DNA from: Dipteris shenzhenensis
Taxonomy: Eukaryota > Polypodiophyta > Polypodiopsida > Gleicheniales
Reading direction: 5' to 3' (one strand)
Length of the DNA stretch: 64,000 bases
Assembly (NCBI GenBank): GCA_047967505.1
Contig: CM106540.1
Every line of letters starts with the position of its first letter. The first letter of the stretch is position 1. Positions 11,527 to 22,600 of the stretch are shown in pieces. A program made the position numbers and the translations under genes. The notes under the pieces were generated by a model. It did no database searches. It saw only the letters and a program-made list of their open reading frames with translations, and was not told where the DNA came from.

Positions 11527-12043
11527 AATATTCTGTCACTGCAAAAAACACAACTTTTGCCACACATGGGCAGATCTGCAAAACTGACGAAAGTGGTATT
11601 TCACCACACAGTCACTTCCTAGTGATGATTTTGCTTCAACAGGCAACAGGCATGAATCTGTAACTCCCAATATCTCTGCACACAGGCATACGATGCAATT
11701 TCTGCGGCACCTTTCCACCGACTAGCCGCGCAGTGGTCGCACAGCAAAAAACAAGGCCTTTTTCTGAGTGCCTGCGAAGGACTTCCGCCTTCAAAACGGG
11801 CCCCGAAACGGCCTCAAATCAGAAAAATAAAGTCACTATGGGCTTTGCCCTCTCCTGCAGCATATACTGCACTCTCGCCACACCACGAAGGGCGTCTCAA
11901 TCTGAAACAATGCACTCCTGCACTTCTGGCTATGCTACCTGCAGAGATTTGCTCCCAAACTCGAAATAGGAAAGCAACATTGGTCCTCTTACCAAGACAC
12001 CACGAACTTGGCTTGCTTTCTTGAGCTCCTTACCATGAACAAG
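11527..12043 (-). other. Untranslated leader of element A
   Basis: This stretch lies between the gag start and the primer-binding site on the minus strand. It has no open frame of note that matches a protein family. Confidence 0.7.
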
Positions 12044-12055
12044 GCTCTAATACCA
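12044..12055 (-). promoter_or_regulatory. Primer-binding site (tRNA-iMet) of element A
   Basis: The minus strand reads TGGTATTAGAGC directly after the LTR end, matching the plant initiator-tRNA primer-binding site except for one T for C. Confidence 0.88.
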
Positions 12056-12409
12056 TGTGAAGATTGTGGGAGAGAGGGAAGGAGTCTCACTTGCGACGTT
12101 CTCACATAAACAATTGGGGGAATACACACAAAGGTGGAGGCTGAAAACAGTTTTCCTCTTCTTAGTTGTGTAAGCCAAAAGAACTCAAGTACAAAGAAAT
12201 AGAAGAACCCTATATGTGGGTCTCAAAACCAAACTTAACTAACTAAGGTGGCATACTAACTGAGCCACGAACTAGTATAGATAAGGATAGCTGTCATCTA
12301 GCTATTATTCGTGGGCGGTGTACCAACCGCATCTCCAGCTAACAAGTCGGTGACATAAGTACACAACGGTCACCCTGGCATATCTCGAGTGGAGCTCGAT
12401 ATCTCAACA
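12056..12409 (-). repeat. 5' LTR of element A
   Basis: 354 bp with ends TGTGAAG and CTCAACA on the plus strand. It lies beside the primer-binding site, so it is the upstream LTR of this minus-strand element. It is followed at 12410-12414 by the second target copy ACCAT. Confidence 0.93.
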
Positions 12410-12414
12410 ACCAT

Positions 12415-12627
12415 CACGTGATCATATGTGCATAGCACTAACCTTATAGAGTGCTATAAAGGAAAGGGTTAGATCCCCTAACCCTAACCCTAACCCTAAA
12501 AGGGTTTGCATATATTCTATTTTTTCAACTAAATCTAGTGTACAGTTAGTCATTTGTCATGTGCTATCTAGCTGTGCCCTCTCTCCTCATCTCCACTCTT
12601 CTCCACTCACCTCTTCATATTTTGTCA
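12415..12627 (+). repeat. 5' LTR of copy B, second part
   Basis: It continues the LTR broken at 6839. It contains TATAAAGG, four CCCTAA-type units (about 12477-12500) and ends TTTTGTCA. The right LTR of the same element has three units, one of them mutated. Confidence 0.9.
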
Positions 12628-15050
12628 TGGTATCAGAGCTCCCTTGCCTTCCGCTGAGGCATTGCGATTCTTGGGAGATTGCGAGTGATCGAGAGATTGA
12701 GAGAGTTCTTGAGTAATCTTGAGTGTTCTCTTCCGTTGAGAGAACTCCATTCATTTCAAGTGTGAAATTTTCATTTCATTTCATTGAGAGTGAGAGTTGT
12801 TCTTGAGAGATTTCCATCCACACATTTCATGAGAGACTCATGAGTAATTTCTTTGTGAGGACTTGAGAGTTCTTTGAGAGAGTTTCCATTGAATTCTACT
12901 CATGTTCCATTCTATTATGAGAGTTCATGCTTTGAGAAGTTTCCGTTTCGAGAGAGGGAGACCTTGAGTGTTTTCTAAGGTTGTAAGGCTCTTTGTGATT
13001 CAATCTCCTGTGTGAGAGAGGTTCCTGCACCTTCTACTACTCTAGCTGCAAGGCTCCTAAGCACTCCATTGCTCTACAATAGCCCATCTTCACAGCGAAG
13101 CCAGTAACAAGGCCTTCATCTGTTGTGACTTCAATCGCCATCAATCAAAACTCCAACAACAGCATCCCTCCTCCAGCGATAGCTCATGGTAGTAGCCCCA
13201 GCCTTTACAGCGACCTACAAACTCTACTAGCTGCCTCTACAATGCACAGCCTCTCCAAGCAAAGCTAACTCGACCCTCAGCAATGCATCTCACTACATGC
13301 CACATGCTGCGACTTCAGGCAGCAAGGCTCCGTCAGACTCAGCAAGGTGCTCCAAAATTCCATAGCCAGTCATCTCCAAATGTAGCGCTCAGCCACGGGC
13401 TACCTCATGACCGATCAACGTCTAGAGCCTTCTTCAGCTCCCGACCGGCAACCAAGCTCCTGAGGCGCATGTCTCTAGTGCAATGCTCTAGCGCCACACA
13501 GCCAGCGCCAGGACTCGACCACCAATTTCCTCTACATGGTTGCACATGACTGGTCGACGGGTCCTACAAGATAGCTCCTATCGTGCTCCATCGCTCCAAG
13601 CCTCAAAGGCTTTGCCATCCAAAAGTTGCAGCCATTAGCGCATGTAAGCTCCATACCTGATAGCTAAGAGCATAGCAAAGACAAGGTGCGTGGCTCCCTA
13701 AAATGCCCAATGACTCCCACAGAGCGTGTCAACCGCCTCACCATCTCTGCACATCAATGGAATAGACCAAGACGACATAATCTTCGAAAGTGTCTGTCGA
13801 AATCTCAAAAGATTCTGGTCGCCCTCCTAGCACCACATGGTAGAGAGGGAGGATATCCCTTATCCTCGACCTCATGACACATTGAGGTGTGGTCAGCCAA
13901 GTGACACATGGCTCGTGTGCCACATCATCATCTTATCCACACTAACATGTCAGCAATCCATGTCACCTGTGCCATGTCAGCATACCAATGTCATTTGCCA
14001 TGTCATCAAGACATGTCATCCTACCACATCATCAGGCCACATCATCAGTACCACATCATCACAGCCACATCAGCATTGCCACATCCTCTACTGACATCAT
14101 CATCTGTGCCACCACAATAGTGCCACCTCAGTTGTCCAGTAAGCATTGACCTCTGCAGGCACACACAATGCTCCACAGTCATTGCATGTGACCACTCCTG
14201 CCACCTCAGCACAGGGCTCCACTGGAACACCTCTTGCTAGGCACAGTGCCACATCATCATTGCATGTGACCCACAGTGACACATCATCATTGAGCACCAT
14301 TTGCACTCCTTTTGATCAAGTCATATCTCTTGATCCAGGAAGAATTTGAGGGCACTCCAAAAAGAAAAGTCGCTCATTTTTTTGTGCTCTACGTGCTTGT
14401 CACATCATGTGCACATTTCGGTGCAAGTTACTCACATTTGAGCCTTGCCGACAAAACCACTTCCTTCACGCACATTTGCCTCTACATCAACGCATCTGAC
14501 CCAACACTTAAAAAGAACAAAAGAAAAGGAATTATTTGCTGTTCTTTCATCCATCGAAGGTTGGTTTAGATCTAGATCAGAGTAGACTAGGTCACCATAG
14601 AGGGGGCGCTTTGAATTTCTTGAAGTTGCCAATCTAAGCCATGCCCGAAATTCCTGACTAGTACCTACTCGCAGTCCATACACTCACATACGGTTTCACA
14701 TCATTACATTACCTGAAACCTTACATTCATCAGTTCAGTGAGCAGACTTTAGAGTTCAGAGGCATTGCAGATTGTTTCACTGGGCAGATAGCATTTGATT
14801 TCACACACACATGCCACCATTGTAAAGCCTATTCAACTATCTCATGGCATCCTGCACATCATTTCAGCCTTGTAAAGCCTCTTGGCTATTCTTGGCATCA
14901 TTGCCACAAGCCTTGTAATACAAATCAAATTTTATATATTGCAGTTCTATATTCACCGACAGTTTAGAGATTTCACTTGGCATAGACAATGTATTTGCAG
15001 TTGATTCATATAGAGATTTTCATGACACTTTTGAGTACATTTCTTGCACC
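12628..15050 (+). other. Long leader of copy B, with primer-binding site at 12628-12640
   Basis: TGGTATCAGAGCT (12628-12640) is the initiator-tRNA primer-binding site. About 2.4 kb then precede the gag ATG at 15051. This is very long for a copia leader, and C has a comparable one (2.66 kb). It starts GA-rich and becomes CT/CA-rich, then holds a degenerate CACATCATC repeat (13880-14300). It ends in a T-rich stretch before gag. Small ORFs inside do not match between copies and look accidental. Confidence 0.75.
13880..14300 (+). repeat. Degenerate short-unit repeat (GCCACATCATC) in copia leader
   Basis: An irregular tandem of 10-13-bp units built on CCACATCA/CCATGTCATC, separated by 1-6 bp. The same block occurs at the same place in copies C (about 26440-26920) and D (about 38160-38264), so it belongs to the family and is not a local accident. 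Confidence 0.75.
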
Positions 15051-16300
15051 ATGTCGACTAGCAACCTCAATCTGGAGGCATTTGCTAAGTTAGACAACTC
15101 CAATTACAGTACATGGAAATATCGAATGGAGACCATTCTTGTGCTTAAGGACAAATGGGAGTATATCGATGGGTGTATGTCGATGAGTCTACACCTAGAC
15201 CATTGGATGATCTAGCCATAAGTAGCTCTATTCCATCTATTGTCACAGCACCAGCAACGGGATCTACATCATGATCTACATCTACACAAACAGTTTTCGC
15301 ACCAGTAGCAGATCCCATTGCTCGAGCTCAGGCAGAATGGGATAAGAAAGACAAGTATGCCTATCACCTGATCCAGCAAAATGTGCAAGATGTCATGCTA
15401 GGACAGCTCAACACACTCAAGACATCAAAAGAAGCATGGGATATGTTCGTAGCTCTCTATGACTCCAAGAACACATCCAAGATTCTCACCCTGAGAAACC
15501 AGATCAACCAGACTTTTCACAATAGCAGTGAAACCAGTCATGCTTATGTACTCCGCATAAAAGACTACAACAATCAACTTGCAGCAGCAGGAGAGACTAT
15601 GAACCCCACAGAAATGGTTCAAGTAATCCTGAATGAACTAGGAGAGGGATATGAGAATCTAGTCCAGAGTATTGCCATCCAACGGAAAATTTTGACACTG
15701 GAAGAACTTTAGTCAGTTCTACTTGGTGAAGAACTCAGGACTCAGGTCATTCAAGCACGTAAAGGTCATTCTAATGATCAGGAATTCACAGCTTCAGATA
15801 GAAGTAGAGGCAAAGGCAAAGGTAGAGGTAGATCATACTAGAAAAGTGGTCATCATCAGCAACAAAATCAACATCAGCATCAGCATCATCCTCCGCAACA
15901 TCAGAATCAGCAACAAAGAGGAAATCATTCCAACCGAGGATTTCAAGGACGAGGGAATGCATCCACCAATGTGTCAAACATTCAGTGCAACTACTGTCAC
16001 AAGTTTGGACACTATGAAAGAGATTGCCGCAAGAAGCAATACGACCAAGGCGGTCAATCTAGCAGTAATTGAGGGAATTCCTGAGGCAGAGGAAATCATC
16101 GTGGTGGACATTCAAGTCACAGTCATTTTGCAAATGAACATGGAAATATGTTGCTTGCAAGCGATAAATTGCATCATACTGATACAGTGTACCTAGACAG
16201 TGTACCTAGACACTAATTTCAATCCCAAAGAGGATTACAGCTATCAAGTCGACCAAGTGGAATAGGATCCTTGGTATATCGACAGTGGTGCATCATCTCA
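15051..16300 (+). pseudogene. Copy B gag remnant
   Basis: It starts MSTSNLNLEAFAKLDNSNY, the family gag start. The capsid part (15383-15712) reads SKEAWDMFVALYDSKNTSKI and EMVQVILNELGEGYENLV. A nucleocapsid with CNYCHKFGHYERDC sits near 15980-16030 in another frame. Several stops and shifts break it, for example TAG at 15710. The ATG context matches copies C (27697) and D (40225). Confidence 0.85.
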
Positions 16301-17605
16301 CATGACAAATCATCAGGAATGGTTCACAGAAATGAAGCCATTGGAAGGACATAAAAATGTCATCTACGTAGCAGACAATACACCGAATCTAGTTCAAGGG
16401 ATAGGTGTTATCCCTATGAACAATTTCATTGGTACAAAAGGATTAGTCAAAGATGTGCTCTATGTTCCGAAGCTCAGCAAGAACCTTTTGTTAGTAGGTC
16501 AAATGACGGAACACAATTACAAAGTCATCTTTGACGGTGATGAATGCACTATCAGAGACAAATCCAAAAGATGTCAGCTAGTAGCAAAAGGTGTCAAGGC
16601 AGGACACTTATACAGAATGCTAGCTATAGTACTAGATAAGCATGCCATGTCAGCTCAAATGCAACAGATGCCACTATCTCCAAAATGGCACAAGAGATAT
16701 GGTCAGGTCAACTTCAAGTACTTGTTAGATGTCAGGAATCAGAATATGGCAATTGGGATTCCGAAGCTACAGTTTCTTGGAAAGGTTTGCGAAGCATGCT
16801 GCTTTGGCAAATAAAAGCAAACCAACTTTGTCAGAAGTACCCCTCGTGCACAAGGTATTCTTGATTTGATACATATAGATGTATGGGGTTATGCCTAGAC
16901 AAGCAACATCAATGGTTCACTTTACTACTTGACTTTCATTGATGACTATAGCAAATATTGTTGGATCTACTTTTTGAAAGAGAAATTTGAAGTGTTTTCC
17001 AGATTTCACGAATTCAAAGCCATGGTAGAAAACTAGATAGGCAGAAAGGTCAAGGTCATGAGATCAGATAGAGGAGGTGATTCCATGTCTTCAGCATTCA
17101 TGAACTTTTGCAAAAGTCACGGCATACGAAGACAATTCACATGTGCAGATACTCCTCAGCAGAATGCAAGAGCTGAAAGGAAGAATGGGACTTTAGCAGA
17201 TAGTGCTAGAGCAATGCTTAGTGAAAAGCATCTTTTGAATCAGTATTGGTAGAAGCAAGAGCCACTGCAAACTATTTGCTTAATTAGCTTTCTACTGAAC
17301 CGATACAAGGTATGACTCCTTATGAAGCATTCACTAGTAAAAAGCCACACATTGGGCATCTCCGCATATTTGGTTGCATAGCATATGCCCACATACATGA
17401 TGATCATCACAGAAAATTGGATGCAAAGTCATGCAAATGCATCATGGTTGGCTACAGTGAAGAAAGCAAAGCATACAAATTGTATGATCCCATCAACCGC
17501 AAAGTCATTATCTCCAGAGATGTAATTTTTGATGAGGAATCAGAATGGAAAACCTCACCTACACAGGAGATAGAAGCATCAACTTCACAGTCATCTACAA
17601 AATAG
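16260..17605 (+). pseudogene. Copy B protease and integrase remnant
   Basis: The order is protease motif IDSGASSHMTN (just upstream of 16302), then GAG-pre-integrase WHKRYGQVNFK and CCFGK, then integrase with MRSDRGGDSMSS and PQQNARAERKN (catalytic D and E in place). The C-terminal HLRIFGCIAYAH and SRDVIFDEESEW segment follows (17312-17605). Stops, mostly TAG, cut it at about 16812, 16896, 17034 and 17250. At 17034 copy C has a Gln codon. Confidence 0.86.
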
Positions 17606-19328
17606 GTTGATGAAGAAGAGCAAGAATTGCCAGCAACACCCCAAGCAGAGCCACAGTAGCTCAGACGGTCTACTAGGGAAAGCAGACCACCAGCCAGATT
17701 GACATATGCTCAGAAAGGCAAAGCAATTAAGGTGGAAACCACCAACTATGCTCTTATGACTACCATCATGGCTACAAAAGAGCCAGTGTACTTCAAAGAC
17801 GTAGTAGACAAGCCAGAATGGCAAACTGCTATGAATGAAGAAATGGATGCTTTGTATAGGAATAATACTTGGGAATTATGCAACCTTCCACTAGGAAAGA
17901 AGGCCATAGTAAACAAATGGGTATACAAAGTGAAGTACAATCTAGATGGAAGTATTCAGAGATATAAAGCCAGATTAGTTGCAAAAGGATTTGCACAATA
18001 ATATGGTCAAGACTATGATGAGACTTATGCTCCAATAGTAAAGATGGATTCCATACGGTTCTTGATATCACTAGCAACACTCAGCAGATGGAATGTGTAT
18101 CAGCTTGATGTCAAGAAAGCATTTCTCAATGGTTATCTAGATGAGGAAGTCTACATGCAACAACCAGCAGGTTATGTTGAACCAGCATAGGAGAATAAGG
18201 TTTGCCATCTTAAGAAAAGTCTCTACAACTTAAAACAAACACCCAAAAGTTGGTACAGTAGAATTGACAAGTATTTTGTTGATTTGGGATACATGAAATC
18301 AGATACAGATCATACTCTCTACTACAGAGTTCAAGGGGAAGACATTACTATTGCACTTATGTATGTAGATGATTTGATTGTGACAGGAAGCAAGGATAGC
18401 TTCATTAGAAAATTGAAACAAGACTTATCTATAGAGTTCAACATGAAAGATCTTGGACTTATGCACTATTGTCTTGGAATTGAGTTCTAGAGGGATTCAG
18501 ATAGCACATTCATGAGTCAGCTCAAGTATGTTGACAGTCTCCTAAAGAAGTTTCATATGGTAGATTGCAAGATTGTAGCCACTCCCATGGAACAGAGTGT
18601 GAAACTTACTAAAGATTCAAAAAAGCCTATAGTCAATGACAGATACTATAGGTAGCTCATTGGATCTCTTATATATCTGACAATCACACGGCCAAATATT
18701 TGTTATGCAGTAAGCTCACTAGCACAGTTTATGGCAAATCCAAAACAGTCTCACTGGAATGCAGCCAAAAGAGTCTTGAGATACATCAGACGTACAAGAC
18801 AGTTTGGGATAGAATAGAGAGGAAGTCATCCACAGTGCATGGATACTGTGACAGTGACTATGCGAAGATCATGAGACCAGGAGATCGACATAGGGATATG
18901 TATTTTTCCTTGGTCAAGGTGCTATATCATGGTTGTCAAAGAAATAGCCAACTGTTTCTTTGTCTTCAACTGAAGCAGAATATAGAGCACTTAGTACAAA
19001 TACATGAGAGGTTATATGGCTCAGAAGACTATTGTCAGAAACAGATTACTTTGATGAGTCAAAGCCAACAACAATATACTGTGATAATCAATCGGCTGAA
19101 GCATTAGCCAAAAATCCAGTATCTCACTCCAGGACAAAGCACATTGATGTCAGAGAGCACTTCATCAAAGAAAGAGTGTTACTTGGTGACATCACACTGC
19201 AGGATTGTGATAGCAAAGAAAATGTTGCAGACATCTTTACCAAACCACTCGGTAAAGAGCTATTCGAGAAACACCGACTAGCTCTTGGTTTGATGCAGAG
19301 GAAGGACATTCCCATTAAAGGGGTGTAA
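17606..19328 (+). pseudogene. Copy B reverse transcriptase and RNase H remnant
   Basis: RT begins with EEMDALYRNNTWELC and NKWVYKVKYNLDGS (17699-18001), interrupted by a TAA. The palm with LMYVDDLIVTGS is in 18284-18490, so the catalytic aspartates survive. RNase H motifs (CDNQSAEALAKNP, VADIFTKPLGKE) are in 19032-19328. A frameshift and a stop separate the middle. The terminal MQRKDIPIKGV is shared with copies C and D. Confidence 0.87.
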
Positions 19329-19416
19329 TGGAATGTAATGCTTAGTCCTTCTTTGATTCCCAAGAATCATCATCTTGAGGGAAGGCCTACTTCATGATGT
19401 TGATCTTGAGGGAACG

Positions 19417-19674
19417 TGTTGAGAGTTTACGCTCAACATCATGTGATCAAGTGTGCATAGCACCATCACGTGATCATATGTGCATAGCACTAACCTTATA
19501 GAGTGCTATAAAGGAAAAGGTTAGATCCCCTAATCCTAACCCTAAAAGGGTTTGTATATATTCTATTTTTTCAACTAAATCTAGTGTATAGTTAGTCATT
19601 TGTGGTGTGCTCTCTAGCTGTGCCCTCTCCTCCTCATCTCCACTCTTCTCCACTCCCCTCTTCATATTTTGTCA
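19417..19674 (+). repeat. 3' LTR of copy B
   Basis: 258 bp, TGTTGAGAG to TTTTGTCA, preceded by the purine tract CTTGAGGGAACG. It is followed by AGAGA, the second target copy. It differs from the split 5' LTR at roughly ten sites plus one telomere-like unit, so B is older than C. Confidence 0.92.
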
Positions 19675-20450
19675 AGAGATACCTAATTTGTAAGTTCATA
19701 GATGAATCATACATCGATCAACTTTTGGATTTCTTCTTTTACAATCGTGGGATGTTTAGGATTCATTGGGTGAGGCCTTTGTTGAAGTTTTTTACATTTT
19801 CCAAAATAGGAATCATGTGCTACACGACTTTCAACTATACACCCTTCATGTCAATATATTTCCATGCAAAATAGTCCTTATATTCTAGAAGAAGTAAGAT
19901 TAATGCTTCTTCCCATTCTTTTAATTTTGATGTCCTTGAGTACTCCAATTAGTAGAGTTGTTGATCCATGAGTACTCCAATTTTGATGTCCTTGAGTACT
20001 CCAATTAGTCGAGTTATTGATCCATCAGTCAATTTGATTATCAAGGAAGTACTCTCAAGCTTGTGTTTCCCCATTTCTCCCAACACTGTTTAGTGATAAT
20101 GTTAACGCCTGGGTCTCCATCTAAGATCACCATAACTTTTTGATCACGATAGGATATGGGTAGGACTGCATTTTGTGCCATCAATCTTGAAGAATTGGCC
20201 CAATTTCTTGATTGGTACCTTTGAAAGTTCTCAAGAGTCAGTTGGGGATTCAACAATCTTAGGATCTAAGGGTTCATGTGCCATTATTTGTCCATTCATC
20301 TAATCAAAGAGGCCCTTGGAAGGATGGGATTACCTCATAGTAGTGTCACAATGGGCATCTTCACTGTAGGGTGTTCTTTAAACATCTATTAAATTAGTGA
20401 GGATCCCTTTGCCAACAAAGAGCTTGAGGCACTTTCTTCTTTCACTTTCT
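19675..20450 (-). pseudogene. Gypsy RT/protease remnant, right piece (host of copy B)
   Basis: The minus strand continues the gypsy remnant broken at 6789. The 20256-20041 reading has a retropepsin-like segment, VMVILDGDPGVNIITKQCW, where the active-site D-S/G-G-A is degraded to DGDPG. It is similar in arrangement to the plus-strand protease near 23960. The RT amino end lies between 19675 and about 19950. No intact frame remains. Confidence 0.6.
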
Positions 20451-22600
20451 CTGGCACATGTTAGGACTTGGAGGCTTAGGTGGTTACTTGGTGCCTTGGG
20501 ATGGACCATATTAGTTCCCTTGCTCATCTAGAGTTATTACTAAAATTTGTCTTGGCATTCATACACCAGGTTCTATGCTTTGGTTGAGGTGTTTTAAGGA
20601 ACAAGTTGAAAAAGAATTGATTTGGTGGTGTGGCTGATTTCCTATATATGCAACGGGACTTGGTTGCCTATGCATTGCTTTTGACATCGATGGTTGGGTT
20701 GACACTTGAGGCTCTTTTGGCATCCTACTTTGCCTAGCAAATGGATTTACAATGTTTTATTGGTTCAATCAGTGCAAGCCTTCCCATCATATTGTCAAGC
20801 TACTATAGAAGGGGTAGGGGACCGAGGTTCCATAGAGATCGAGTTTGGAGCCCTTGAGAAGGGTTCTCCCACTGCTATCAAAGGTCATGGTTCTGGGCCT
20901 ATATCAAAGAGAAGAAATGAGTTTTGAAGGGATGTAGACTAAGCTTGGAGAAGCTGCCCACCTAGGCTGACTACCTAGGTAGTAAAGTGGAGGGATCACT
21001 AGACAAAGAGTCTACATAAGCTTAGGAGGAGGAGGTAGGTTGAAGGATCTAGAGGTGCCAAGTAGATAGAAGGATAACTTTTGGTAAGATCTAAGGATCA
21101 TGATTGGTGGTCCTCTGCGTCTCTTTTGTTTTGTGTTTAGCTTTGGACAGTAATATACTATTGTAGATTCGATATCTCTCTTGGAGCACTATCTATTTAT
21201 GGAGCTATATGGCATGAGCGTGGATGAAGGAAATTCACTTTAGGATCACATCACCAAAATGAAGGTGGGGTAGGATCAATTGACAACATTTGGTCAAAAG
21301 ACGAGCATGATCACGATGGCAAGGCTATTGGGTAAAGGATTGTAGAAAGCTTGGTCAAAAGAAGAAGGGGCTAGCTCAGAGTTTAAGGAGTCAAACTCTG
21401 TTGGTGGTTAGAGAGGAACTTTTCTTGCCTTGGTGTGCTGAGATTAGATATAAGGACTCCAATGCTACTATCAAGATGTCTAACATTGAGCGATGGTCAA
21501 AAGAGGACTAAAAAACTTTTGTCATCTGGGAGCTTGGTTGGTGTTAGAGGGGGATTCTTTGACGGGACTTGAGGAGAGTTAGATAGAGGGTGTGACTTAG
21601 AGGGAGACACCATAGAGCCACACGTGGAAACTTATGGTCCAGGTAATCTGGATTTATGCTTGGGATATAACTTCGTGAGAATGCTATTTGGTTGCAAACC
21701 TTGCTAGATGGAGGATGGGTTGAAACAAACCCTAAGAGCATGGTGGCTAGAGGACATCAGGCTGTTCACCCATCATGAGGGGGGATAGTTGGAGGAATTG
21801 GTACCAAGGGTGCTTAAGTTTGAAGGCAGGTTCATGATAGAAGGAGGTGGTGTCATTAGGTGCTACTGAGGATGGACCTGTGTACTAGATTGGTGTGGTT
21901 ATGTAGAACCAAACTTGGTAGAGTAAGAGGCATTGGATGAAAAGCTAGAAAGCAACATTGGTGCTATAATGATCTAGAGGGATACTACATGGGAGCTTTT
22001 GGATCATCTTCATTGATGGATTGGTATTGTGCCAAGATGTGTTCGTAGCCAAAGGGGTGTTCAAAATGTATAGGTCACCTCCACACTTGTGAGCCCCCAA
22101 ATGAGGAGAGCATCAAGGGGTGTACCTAGGGTTTGAGAGATTTCCAAATGTGCAGCATGGTGGTTGCCATGTGGTAAGTAGTAAGACTAAGAAAAACACA
22201 AGAGGAGTACATGGTAGAGAAGACACGTCCAAGAGGGTAGAACAAAGGCAAACTTTCCACATGGCTATCCACCATTGGAGTAGGTCAGAGTGCATAGCAT
22301 TTTTAGAATCTAGGGCTATGATGAAGAGGTTGAGATGGTCACCTATAGTATGGATCTACATCAATAGTATATACACATGTACAGACTAGTTTAGAGTAAG
22401 ACCAGTGCCTAGAGAAGGCTTGACATGGTACGGATCTATAGTAGGAAGCATGATCAAGAATTAATTTAGGTTTTAGAGGCTAAGAGGCCTTGGATCAGAG
22501 CAAATGCTAGTAGGCCTACCTAAGGCAAGTGGTAGCCTACCATGTGGCTAGCTAGGGCTAACCAAACCACCAAAGGGATTTTGGGGATTAGGAAAGTCAA
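20451..22600. other. Unassigned, coding-like but unrecognised
   Basis: The plus strand has short open stretches, such as 20706-20927. None matches a family I know and all are full of stops beyond that. It lies between two gypsy remnants of opposite orientation and may be the leader and 5' gag of the one to the right. Confidence 0.4.

Larger units (their letters stand above)
6840..12409 (-). mobile_element. Near-complete copia retrotransposon A (minus), inserted in the LTR of copy B
   Basis: It has two 354-bp LTRs (6840-7193 and 12056-12409). On the minus strand the order is primer-binding site, gag, protease, integrase, RT, RNase H, then a polypurine tract (reverse complement of CTCCCCCTC at 7194) touching the LTR. 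The 5-bp flanks ACCGT and ACCAT are a target duplication with one change. I count six differences between the LTRs, all transitions, so it is fairly recent. The coding region has only a few lesions: frame changes near 11050, near 10930 and near 8470, and one in-frame TAG at 9160. Total length is 5570 bp. Confidence 0.95.
6790..19674 (+). mobile_element. Copia retrotransposon copy B (plus), interrupted by element A
   Basis: The left LTR starts at 6790 with TGTTGAGAG. Element A (6840-12409) splits it, and it resumes at 12415 and ends at 12627. A primer-binding site, a ~2.4-kb leader, gag-protease-integrase-RT-RNase H in copia order and a right LTR (19417-19674) follow. Flanks GGAGA (6785-6789) and AGAGA (19675-19679) are a 5-bp target duplication with one mismatch. 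Without A, the copy is about 7.3 kb. Coding frames are broken at many points, many by TAG or TAA at places where copies C or D have CAG or CAA. Confidence 0.9.
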
